From Lactobacillus sp. ESL0785 (GTDB lineage: Bacteria > Bacillota > Bacilli > Lactobacillales > Lactobacillaceae), in contig NZ_CP113916.1 in NCBI RefSeq assembly GCF_029395455.1, positions 1,612,001 to 1,676,000 on the forward strand: a stretch of 64,000 nucleotides of DNA, read 5' to 3'. Both the position numbers and the translations under genes were made by a program. The notes beneath the pieces are model-generated. The model saw nothing but the letters and a program-made list of their open reading frames with translations. It made no database searches and was not told where the DNA came from. This document shows positions 46,747-55,122 of this stretch, one piece after another. Position 1 is the stretch's first letter. The number at the start of each line of letters is the position of its first letter.

Positions 46747-47316
46747 ATGACAAATAAGACAAACAATGATGATTTAACTTACTTGGTTAAAACCATCATC
46801 AAAAATTATTCTTATCCTCAAGATAATGAATTATCTCTACAGGAAAAGCAAGAATTAGTTGACAAGCTGAAGAAGCTAGACCAGCAGTCTGGTCATCTAA
46901 GCGAAATTATGCGGATTACTCATGCCTTTTATGAGGACCGCATTGCTAAACAGTTCAAAACAATGGATATCAATTTTTCCTGGGTCTTTGAAATGCTGCA
47001 ACATGAATTGGTGTCTGCCACTCGTCTGCATGCCCTACTATTGAATCTAGCACAAGCAGAACATTTTTCAGCAAATAGTGTTACCAAAATCAATCACTAC
47101 TTTGAGGAAACCAACGATTATGGTAATAATGATAACTTTGTTACTATGTCCTCTTCCGATATAATCGATGCTATCAGGTTAGCTAAAGCCGCACACTTGC
47201 ATACAATTAACAAGGCAATTGATGACAAAGAAGAAGGCATAATTCCAACTGGACCTCGAGTAGTTAAGCAAGCTAAAGAAGAAACTAGTAAAATTATCAA
47301 ATTAAGTGATTATTAA
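46747..47316 (+). CDS. hypothetical cytoplasmic protein
   Basis: 189 residues, helical, charged, without membrane segment or signal peptide; no family recognised. Coiled-coil-like start (LSLQEKQELVDKLKKLDQQSG) and a central region rich in His and Glu (MLQHELVSATRLHALLLNLAQAEHF). Own long leader, good site AGGAAG, terminator after it. Confidence 0.65.
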   Translation: MTNKTNNDDLTYLVKTIIKNYSYPQDNELSLQEKQELVDKLKKLDQQSGHLSEIMRITHAFYEDRIAKQFKTMDINFSWVFEMLQHELVSATRLHALLLNLAQAEHFSANSVTKINHYFEETNDYGNNDNFVTMSSSDIIDAIRLAKAAHLHTINKAIDDKEEGIIPTGPRVVKQAKEETSKIIKLSDY

Positions 47317-47319
47317 CTA

Positions 47320-47353
47320 AAAAGGTTGAATTCTAAATGAATTCAACCTTTTT
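47320..47353 (+). terminator. terminator
   Basis: AAAAGGTTGAATTC/GAATTCAACCTTTT perfect stem then T's. Confidence 0.9.
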
Positions 47354-47396
47354 ACTTTGAATACCAATTAAAGGTCACAATTAAATTTAAGCCAAT

Positions 47397-47428
47397 TTAG
47401 ACTTATTCTAATTAAAAATAATAAATGA
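47397..47428 (+). promoter_or_regulatory. PerR/Fur-like box over the metal ATPase promoter
   Basis: TTAGACTTATTCTAA (47397-47411) is a 7-1-7 dyad close to the PerR consensus TTATAATNATTATAA. It overlaps a possible -35 TTTAGA, 17 bp before TAATAA. Confidence 0.5.
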
Positions 47429-47481
47429 GTGCTAAAATTAATAACATAAAAATATTTTTTATTCATGGAGGCATTATAGTA

Positions 47482-49350
47482 ATGAATTTACGACGTCAAT
47501 GGAAATTTATCCTTGTACTAGTTGCTGGAGCTATCGGACTAATCTGCCAATTCGGTCTGCAAACTAAGAGCCTATTCCAAATTGGCAGCTTACAATTTCC
47601 AATCCAAACAATATTAATTGATATTATTGGTATTTTAATGGCAATTTCCTTATTAACAGAAATTGTTGGTGATTTCAAAACTGGACGCTATGGCGTCGAT
47701 ATCTTAGCTGTCATTGCCGTAGTCTCAACTATTTTAATCGGTGATCAATGGGCTGAATGGATGATTTTAGTCATGATGACCGGTGGTGAAACCTTAGAAG
47801 ATTACGCAACTGGTCAAGCAGACAAAGAATTACGATCGCTGCTAAGCAATTCACCAAGTATTGCGAACAAAATTGTTAACGAGAAGTTGGTCGCTGTTGC
47901 TGTTGACGAATTGCAGCTTGGCGACCATGTTTTAATTAAACCCGGCGAACAGGTTCCTGTCGATGGCCAAGTTATTAAAGGAATATCAAACTTTGATCAA
48001 TCTTCATTGACTGGTGAATCCGTGCCGGTTAACAAAAATCCAGGTGACGAATTAATGTCGGGCGCAATCAACGGCAGCGATGCTGTTGAAATGGTTGTTA
48101 CCAAAAAGGCTAGCGATTCTGAATATCAGACAATCGTTTCTCTAGTTAAATCTTCGCAAGCACAGCCCGCTAAGTTTGTTAAAATGGCTGATCGTTACGC
48201 TGTTCCCTTTACTATTATTTCTTTAGTTATCGGAATTGCAGCTTGGATTCATTCAGGTAATCCGGTTAACTTTGCTGAAGTGATGGTTGTTGCATCCCCA
48301 TGTCCACTTTTAATTGCCGCACCAGTTGCCTTGGTTTCCGGCATGAGTTCGATGTCGCAGCACCATATCATTGTTAAGTCTGGCCCAACTCTCGAAAAAT
48401 TAGCAGCTGCCAAAACTTTTGCTTTTGATAAAACCGGAACATTAACTGAAAACCAATTAGTCATTGATGCAATTGTACCAGTAGATCAAAGTACGGTTAG
48501 CCAACAAACTCTACAAAGTTACGCTGCCAGTGTTGAGCAACAATCAAGCCATATTATCGCTAATTCATTAGTTGATGCTACTGATAAAAAGCTGTTACAA
48601 CCTGCAACAGATATTAAAGAAACTACTGGCGAAGGCATCAGCGGCAACGTAGAAGGCCACACTGTTAAAGTGGGTAAACTATCTTATGTTGCACCTCATG
48701 AACAAGTTAATACCATTAATTCTACTGCCGTTTATATTGCCATTGATCATGTCTATGCTGGCTATATTACTTTTAAGGATCAATTACGACCAGAAAGTGC
48801 CACAACCATTGCGCGCTTAAAGCGTCAAGGCGGCGAACATATCATGATGTTAACTGGTGACCACAAGGATGTTGCTGATAGAATCGGTCAAGCTGTCGGT
48901 GTTGATGATATTCGTTCTGAACTTTTACCAGCTCAAAAAATTGCAGCAATTCAAGAAGTACCTAAAGAAAATCGTCCTGTTGTCATGACCGGTGACGGTG
49001 TTAATGATGCGCCAAGTTTAACTGCCGCTGACGTTGGCATTGCCATGGGTGCTAAAGGAGCATCAGCTGCCAGCGAAAGTGCCGACGCCGTTATTATGGT
49101 TAACGATTTATCTAAGGTCAACGATGCTGTTGCAATTTCCAAGCATACAATGAAAGTTGCTAACGTTGACGTTTTAACTGCCATCACGATTGTCATTATT
49201 ATTGAAATGATTGCCTTTACCGGTGTTATTCCTGCATTCTGGGGAGCAATCATTCAAGAATGTGTCGACATGATTTCTATTAGTTTAGCACTGCTTGCTA
49301 AAACTAAACCTAAAAGTCCTAAACAAACAGGCTTAGTTGCAAACAATTAA
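47482..49350 (+). CDS. P1B-type heavy-metal ATPase (P1B-4/PfeT-like)
   Basis: 622 residues from the ATG at 47482, after GGAGG; an upstream GTG-type extension is unlikely. About six helices, no N-terminal metal domain, actuator SSLTGES, metal motif SPC in VVASPCPLLIAAP (about 270), phosphorylation DKTGTLTE (about 315) and hinge MTGDGVNDAPSLTAADVG. SPC in place of CPC is typical of the P1B-4 group (Fe2+/Co2+ exporters such as PfeT/CoaT). The usual HP dipeptide reads HI (QSSHIIANSL). A PerR-like box upstream fits ferrous iron efflux under peroxide control. Confidence 0.9.
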   Translation: MNLRRQWKFILVLVAGAIGLICQFGLQTKSLFQIGSLQFPIQTILIDIIGILMAISLLTEIVGDFKTGRYGVDILAVIAVVSTILIGDQWAEWMILVMMTGGETLEDYATGQADKELRSLLSNSPSIANKIVNEKLVAVAVDELQLGDHVLIKPGEQVPVDGQVIKGISNFDQSSLTGESVPVNKNPGDELMSGAINGSDAVEMVVTKKASDSEYQTIVSLVKSSQAQPAKFVKMADRYAVPFTIISLVIGIAAWIHSGNPVNFAEVMVVASPCPLLIAAPVALVSGMSSMSQHHIIVKSGPTLEKLAAAKTFAFDKTGTLTENQLVIDAIVPVDQSTVSQQTLQSYAASVEQQSSHIIANSLVDATDKKLLQPATDIKETTGEGISGNVEGHTVKVGKLSYVAPHEQVNTINSTAVYIAIDHVYAGYITFKDQLRPESATTIARLKRQGGEHIMMLTGDHKDVADRIGQAVGVDDIRSELLPAQKIAAIQEVPKENRPVVMTGDGVNDAPSLTAADVGIAMGAKGASAASESADAVIMVNDLSKVNDAVAISKHTMKVANVDVLTAITIVIIIEMIAFTGVIPAFWGAIIQECVDMISISLALLAKTKPKSPKQTGLVANN

Positions 49351-49426
49351 TCATTCGCTTAAACTTAAAATAATTAAATAAATAATTAAATATTATTAGT
49401 GGTTGGAGTTTTATAACCAAAATAAA

Positions 49427-49478
49427 AACTTTCAAGATTTGCTCTTTTGGGTCAAAGAGCGACTTGGAAGTTTTTTTG
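49427..49478 (+). terminator. structured terminator before the antiporter
   Basis: Outer stem AAAACTTTCAAG / CTTGGAAGTTTT encloses an inner hairpin GCTCTT/AAGAGC and ends in seven T's. It directly precedes the antiporter's ribosome site, so it may work as a leader attenuator as well as the ATPase terminator. Confidence 0.65.
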
Positions 49479-49500
49479 TTTACTTTAGAAAGGCAAAATT

Positions 49501-50661
49501 ATGATTTTTATTGGCAACTTAATTTTAATTTTACTTAGTTCCCTTATTCTTGGTCAAATATCTACTAGACTAAATATGCCGGCGGTGATTGGCGAGCTTG
49601 TTTGCGGCTTCGTTCTCGGGCCAGCTATCCTCAATTGGATCCAGCCCAGTAATTTAATTGATATTTTTTCACAGTTAGGTGTTATTCTATTACTGTTTTT
49701 GGCTGGCCTTGAAAGTGATCTTACTCTTCTCAAAAAATATTTTAAGTTAAGTTTTACAATAGCAACAATTGGAGTGCTTCTGCCAATTATTCTTATTGGC
49801 TTAACTTGTTATTTTTGGGGAATACGACCACAGGAAGCAATTTTTATTGGAATCGTTTTTGCAGCAACTAGTGTTTCTATTTCCGTTGTTGTCTTACAAG
49901 AACAAGGGCAACTTCATAGCCGTGCAGGTACAGCAATCTTAGGTGCAGCCGTTGTCGATGACATCTTAGCTGTCATTGCTCTCAGCTTATTCACAGCTTG
50001 CAGTCAAAAAGGTAAAACTAGCGGCCCTACTAACAACCCAATTTTAAATTTTAGTCTAGAAATTGGTTTCTTGGGTTTTCTCTGGCTGATTTACCGGCTA
50101 ACTCCTCAACTTATGCATCTGGCTAATAAAATGACCATTGCTCATGCGCCCAATATCATTGCCCTAATTCTTGTTTTTACTTTAGTTTGGTGCGCTGAAT
50201 ATGTTGGTTTATCGGCAGTAATTGGTGCCTTCTTTGGCGGCCTAGCACTCAGACAAACACCGCAACATAAAAAAATCTCTCATACAATTAGCACAATCGG
50301 TTATTCGATTTTTATTCCTTTTTTCTTTACTAATATCGGTTTAGCGATTACCTTCAATAGCTTAGGTCATGATTTGATTTTCATCTGTATCATGACTATT
50401 TTGGCCATTGTTTCTAAATTTTGGGCTGGTAAATACAGTAGTCTACTCTTTGGCTTTAGTAAAAATGAGGGTAACATTGTCGGTGCCGGTATGATTTCAC
50501 GTGGTGAAGTAGCCCTTATAGTTTCTCAATTAGGACAGAGCCAGCATTTATTTTCCCAAGATGTTTATTCTAGCCTCATCTTTGTAATTATTATCTCGAC
50601 TATTTTGTCACCATTTATTCTTAATCACTTTATCAAGATACAAGCAGCGCCCAATAAATAG
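49501..50661 (+). CDS. CPA2 family Na+/H+ or K+/H+ antiporter
   Basis: 386 residues, about 12-13 helices, NapA/Kef membrane domain with no C-terminal TrkA domain. LNMPAVIGELVCGFVLGPAIL at the start, and the ion-binding Asp pair in GAAVVDDILAVIAL (about 158) is typical of electrogenic CPA2 exchangers. Located just after the metal ATPase. Its last 37 bp overlap the end of the opposite-strand CPBP gene. Confidence 0.9.
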   Translation: MIFIGNLILILLSSLILGQISTRLNMPAVIGELVCGFVLGPAILNWIQPSNLIDIFSQLGVILLLFLAGLESDLTLLKKYFKLSFTIATIGVLLPIILIGLTCYFWGIRPQEAIFIGIVFAATSVSISVVVLQEQGQLHSRAGTAILGAAVVDDILAVIALSLFTACSQKGKTSGPTNNPILNFSLEIGFLGFLWLIYRLTPQLMHLANKMTIAHAPNIIALILVFTLVWCAEYVGLSAVIGAFFGGLALRQTPQHKKISHTISTIGYSIFIPFFFTNIGLAITFNSLGHDLIFICIMTILAIVSKFWAGKYSSLLFGFSKNEGNIVGAGMISRGEVALIVSQLGQSQHLFSQDVYSSLIFVIIISTILSPFILNHFIKIQAAPNK

Positions 50662-51329
50662 GGCATAGAATTATATAGTGCATGGGTCATAATTGAATAC
50701 CGAAGATCTTTAGTTGTCATATAAACCCACGCTAATACACAGCCCAAAGCCCAGTAAAGTAAAATATATTTAGTAACCTTGGGATCGTGCATGTAAGCAA
50801 ACAAAAAGCCGCTACAAATAATCCCTACCCACTTATTTAATTGCGTTTTTTGTATAAAAAAAGTATTAAAAAATAATCCGCGAAAAATCGTTTCCTCACA
50901 AATCGGTGCAATTAAGCAAACCATTGGAGCATAAAACACACCCGCTTGCAGTGAAATTTTGTTTAAACTTGCCTGATTAGCCGACGTTTTCGTACTCGTG
51001 ATTCCGAGGATGATAACCATTATAAAATTTACAAGTAAGATTAAAATGACACCAACAATCATAATTAATAACCGACGATAATCCCAATGCGGTTTTTGGT
51101 TGAAGCCCCAAGTATTTTCTTCATCCAGCTGACGCTTATACAAGTAAAAAATGAAGCCCAAAACCAAGAATGTTACTCCACTTGTTACTAGCACCAGCCC
51201 TGTCTGATTAAGATGCAGTAATTTTTGCACTTGCTTAGGAAAAAAATAAAAACACTGCAAAAATTGATATGCTGCAAAAGCCAAAATAATACTGGCTGCA
51301 CAACTCATGTAATAAAATATTTTTTTCAT
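50625..51329 (-). CDS. CPBP intramembrane metalloprotease
   Basis: 234 residues, about seven helices. EETIFRGLFFNTFF (about 150) gives the EExxxR motif, FAYMHDP the first His and MTHALYNSMPYLLG the HxxxN motif. Members process prenylated or bacteriocin-type substrates or give bacteriocin immunity; none of these partners is visible. Converges with the antiporter. Confidence 0.9.
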   Translation of the reverse strand: MKKIFYYMSCAASIILAFAAYQFLQCFYFFPKQVQKLLHLNQTGLVLVTSGVTFLVLGFIFYLYKRQLDEENTWGFNQKPHWDYRRLLIMIVGVILILLVNFIMVIILGITSTKTSANQASLNKISLQAGVFYAPMVCLIAPICEETIFRGLFFNTFFIQKTQLNKWVGIICSGFLFAYMHDPKVTKYILLYWALGCVLAWVYMTTKDLRYSIMTHALYNSMPYLLGAACILIK

Positions 51330-51416
51330 TTTGCTCCACCCTAATCTACTATGACTTTCATGCTTGTTTTTATTATAATAGATTTATCTCGTATTACCTA
51401 AATTGGAGAAATCATT

Positions 51417-52505
51417 ATGCACTTTTTTCGATTACTTAGTTCAAACGGACCATTTACAATAATATCGGTTATACTGCTAATTTCACTGATCATTTTCTTA
51501 GCTGCATGGTTCAAGGAGCCTCGGCGATTACTAAATGGAATTTTATTTACTATTTTTATTCTATTATTAGGAATTTGGCTGACCGTACTTGTTATAGCAA
51601 CTAATTTACATGCTTTACTTATCATTTATGCTACTTTACTGGGCCTGATAGTGGTAGCTGTCGCTTTAATTGTTGCTTTTTCGTGGTTATTCTTTCTCTG
51701 GAATGCTTATTTTGTTTGGCAGAAAGAAAGTCACACATTACCTAATCTACTAACCCTTTTTATTGGCCTAGCATTAATTATTATGTGGCTAATTGTCTTA
51801 ACTGGACCGTTCACAGCTGCACCGAATTGGCTTAAAGTCTTGCTTTACGCAACACCAGCTGTTGTCCTTTATTTACTATTAGTAGCCTACAACTTTCTCA
51901 TTAATCTAGCATTGTATCAATTAGTACCTCGACAATATAATCAAGATTACCTCATTGTTCTAGGAGCTGGCTTATACAATGGAGAAACTGTGACCCCACT
52001 CTTAGCCAGCCGCATTAACCGCGCCATTCAATTTGCACAAAAACAAGTTGCCAAGGGGCGAAAAATGCCGAAGTTTATTATGTCTGGTGGCCAAGGTAGC
52101 GACGAAAAAGTTGCAGAAGCGCAAGCAATGACTGAATATGCTATTGCTCGCGGTATCAACCCTAACAATATTCTGCAAGAAAACAAGTCACAGAACACAT
52201 ATCAAAACATGTTATTTTCTGCCAAAATAGCTACCAAAGATTATGGCAGTAAAGATTTTCGGGCAAAATTCTTTAGTAACAATTACCATATTTTTCGAGC
52301 ATCCCTATTTGCTAAGTCTGCTGGACTCAATGCCAATGGTATAGGCTGCTATACTAGGTTTTATTTTCTTCCTAATGCAATTGTTAGAGAATTTGCTGGT
52401 ATTTTTGTTATGAACAAAAAACGTCATCTTACTATTATTTCATTAATTTTAATATTATTTGTTATTGCATCAATTCTTACCGCCATGGGAGTTATAATAT
52501 TATAA
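51417..52505 (+). CDS. YdcF family membrane protein
   Basis: 362 residues. Five N-terminal helices (1-180), then the DUF218/YdcF domain: DYLIVLGAGLYNGETVTPLLASRI (about 178-201), FIMSGGQGSDEKVAEAQAM (about 220-238) and NNILQENKSQNTYQNM; a final helix at 340-358. Function in the family poorly known (cell-envelope related). Confidence 0.87.
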   Translation: MHFFRLLSSNGPFTIISVILLISLIIFLAAWFKEPRRLLNGILFTIFILLLGIWLTVLVIATNLHALLIIYATLLGLIVVAVALIVAFSWLFFLWNAYFVWQKESHTLPNLLTLFIGLALIIMWLIVLTGPFTAAPNWLKVLLYATPAVVLYLLLVAYNFLINLALYQLVPRQYNQDYLIVLGAGLYNGETVTPLLASRINRAIQFAQKQVAKGRKMPKFIMSGGQGSDEKVAEAQAMTEYAIARGINPNNILQENKSQNTYQNMLFSAKIATKDYGSKDFRAKFFSNNYHIFRASLFAKSAGLNANGIGCYTRFYFLPNAIVREFAGIFVMNKKRHLTIISLILILFVIASILTAMGVIIL

Positions 52506-52644
52506 TTTTTTGAATATTATTGTATCCATATATTGCCTCTAGATTATAATTTATACAAATGCTAAACTATATATTGTGTTATAAATATTATTGAACACAG
52601 GATAAATATAAAAATAGGTTACACATTAATAGAAGGAATAGGAT

Positions 52645-54984
52645 ATGTTGCAATTAAAAAATATCTACAAATCATACCATGTTAGCGACTCTACCACTCA
52701 CGCGCTAGATAATGTTACTGTTTCATTTCGTAATAATGAATTTGTTGCGATTTTAGGGCCTAGTGGTTCTGGCAAAACAACCTTACTAAATATCATTGGC
52801 GGACTTGATCGTTACGACAAGGGAAACATGATTATTAACGGTACATCTACCCAAAATTTTACAGATACTGATTGGGATGCCTACCGTAATAACTCTATTG
52901 GTTTTGTTTTTCAAAATTACAATTTGATTTCTCACCTATCAATTATTGCCAACGTTGAGCTAGGCATGACCCTCTCTGGTCTTCCTGCAAAAGAAAAGCA
53001 TCAACGAGCAATTGACATGTTAACAGAAGTTGGTCTTAAAAAGCATCTTAATAAACGCCCCGAGCAATTATCGGGTGGACAAATGCAACGCGTTGCGATT
53101 GCTCGAGCACTAGCTAACAATCCAGATATTTTACTTTGTGATGAGCCTACCGGTGCGCTCGATACTAAAACTTCTGAACAAATTATGAAATTAATCAAGC
53201 GCTTATCAAAAAAGCGGCTCGTTATTATGGTTACACATAATCCTGAAATTGCCCAAAAATACGCAACTAGAATTGTTAATTTTCAAGACGGGAAAATTAT
53301 TAAAGATTCTAATCCCTATAATCATACTGAACAAGAAGATAATTTTAAACTAAAACGCACTAAGATGTCATATTGGAACGCAATTAAGCTTAGTTTTACC
53401 AATATTATGACTAAAAAGGGCCGAACTGCCTTAACCGCTTTTGCTGCTAGTATTGGTATTATTTCAATTGCGATTGTCCTAGCAATTTCTAATGGCTTTC
53501 AAAAACAGATTGACATGACAATGAGTAAATCACTTGCAAAATATCCTGTTATTGTCAATGAATCAGTTACCAATCTAAATGAAGTCACTAACCGCAAAGC
53601 ATCACAAAAGAATGTCAAAAGTCGTGGTTACATTCAAGCAGAAAAAGATAAAATGGTGCAATCACTGCATATCAACAAGATTACTTCTAAATATACCAAC
53701 TATATCAAAAAGATAAATCCTGACTATGCAAATAATATTTCTTACCAGCGTGGAACTAACCTGAATTTAATCGCCAAGGTTAAAGGAAAAGTCGAACGTG
53801 TCTCATTCTCACCTAACGATACTCATAATGCGCAAAACAGTGATGCAGTTAGAGCGCAAACTGTTAACGTAACTGGACTTGGATCTTCTGTTTTTCCAAC
53901 TACTCTTAGCTCTGACAAGCAGGGATTTTTAAAGAGTAATTATGAATTGTTATCCGGAAATTGGCCACATAAAGCTACAGACTTGGTCATAGTTACTAAC
54001 AATAAAGATACAGTAAATATTAATGCCCTTAAAAATTTAGGTTATAAACTAAAAATCGGCGACAAAATAAAATTTAAGCAATTACTTGGTCAAAAATTTA
54101 AAATTGTTTCAAACAATGACTATTATGAGCAAACACCTACTGGTATTTTTGTTCCTCAAGAAGTCAGCGATGATATGTATAATAATAGTGCCCTCACTTT
54201 ACGAGTTAAAGGAATTATTCGACCTAAAAGTGAAAATGCAATGTCACTTCTATCTGATGGTATTGCCTATAGTGACAATTTGGCACAAAAGGTTATCAAA
54301 ATTAATCAAAACTCAGATATTATTAAGGCCCAAAAACACTCTAGCCATAATGTCTTAACTGGTCAAAGTGTTAATTATTACGGCAAAAAGCGTGTCTTAG
54401 AATCCTTAGGTAGCTCAACTTTGCCTAGTGGCTTTATGATTTATCCAAATAATTTTAAGTCAAAGGATCAAGTACTTGATTATCTTGATAATTGGAACAA
54501 AGGTAAGTCAAAAGCTAACAAAATTATTTACACGGATATGTCTAGTGTTGTAACTTCAATGACAGGTGGTATTATCAATGGTATTACCACAGTTTTAATT
54601 GCTTTCGCAGCTATTTCCTTAGTTACTTCAATGATTATGATCGGGATTTTAACTTATACATCTGTTCTTGAAAGAACCAAAGAAATTGGTATTCTCAAGG
54701 CTTTGGGTGCACGTAAAAAAGATATTACCCGCGTTTTTGATGCCGAAACTTTTATCTTAGGCATTTTTTCAGGAATTCTAGGAATTGCTATCGCCTATAT
54801 CCTTACCTTCCCAATTAACAATATTTTCCTCAAAATTACGGGTCTGACCAATGTTGCTCAGCCTAACCCACTACATATTCTTAGTCTAATCATTATATCA
54901 ACAGTCTTAACCTTACTAGGGGGCCACATCCCTGCACGAATTGCTGCTAAAAAAGATGCGGCAATTGCTTTACGCAGCGAATAA
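52645..54984 (+). CDS. MacB-like ABC transporter, fused ATPase-permease (first copy)
   Basis: 779 residues. ABC domain 1-225: Walker A GPSGSGKTT (about 38-46), signature LSGGQMQRVAIARAL, Walker B ILLCDEPTGALD. First membrane helix at about 265 (LTAFAASIGIISIAIVLAI), a long extracytoplasmic MacB-type domain (290-640), then three FtsX helices near the C-terminus with the cytoplasmic ERTKEIGILKALGARKKDI loop. Such mechanotransmission transporters expel peptides or act in antibiotic resistance and signalling. About 70% identical by eye to the next gene. Confidence 0.92.
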   Translation: MLQLKNIYKSYHVSDSTTHALDNVTVSFRNNEFVAILGPSGSGKTTLLNIIGGLDRYDKGNMIINGTSTQNFTDTDWDAYRNNSIGFVFQNYNLISHLSIIANVELGMTLSGLPAKEKHQRAIDMLTEVGLKKHLNKRPEQLSGGQMQRVAIARALANNPDILLCDEPTGALDTKTSEQIMKLIKRLSKKRLVIMVTHNPEIAQKYATRIVNFQDGKIIKDSNPYNHTEQEDNFKLKRTKMSYWNAIKLSFTNIMTKKGRTALTAFAASIGIISIAIVLAISNGFQKQIDMTMSKSLAKYPVIVNESVTNLNEVTNRKASQKNVKSRGYIQAEKDKMVQSLHINKITSKYTNYIKKINPDYANNISYQRGTNLNLIAKVKGKVERVSFSPNDTHNAQNSDAVRAQTVNVTGLGSSVFPTTLSSDKQGFLKSNYELLSGNWPHKATDLVIVTNNKDTVNINALKNLGYKLKIGDKIKFKQLLGQKFKIVSNNDYYEQTPTGIFVPQEVSDDMYNNSALTLRVKGIIRPKSENAMSLLSDGIAYSDNLAQKVIKINQNSDIIKAQKHSSHNVLTGQSVNYYGKKRVLESLGSSTLPSGFMIYPNNFKSKDQVLDYLDNWNKGKSKANKIIYTDMSSVVTSMTGGIINGITTVLIAFAAISLVTSMIMIGILTYTSVLERTKEIGILKALGARKKDITRVFDAETFILGIFSGILGIAIAYILTFPINNIFLKITGLTNVAQPNPLHILSLIIISTVLTLLGGHIPARIAAKKDAAIALRSE

Positions 54985-54998
54985 TTTTATTAGTATAC

Positions 54999-55038
54999 AA
55001 AGGTCTTAATTACTAGAATTGTAATCAAGACCTTTTTT
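54999..55038 (+). terminator. terminator between the two ABC genes
   Basis: AAAGGTCTTAATTAC/GTAATCAAGACCTTT stem with T's; the copies are therefore probably separate transcripts. Confidence 0.85.
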
Positions 55039-55122
55039 GTATTAACTTTTTCTAGATTACTCTTTTTATCAATGTTAAACTAAATTATTAATCATTACTT
55101 TATTACAGAAAAGGATAACAGT

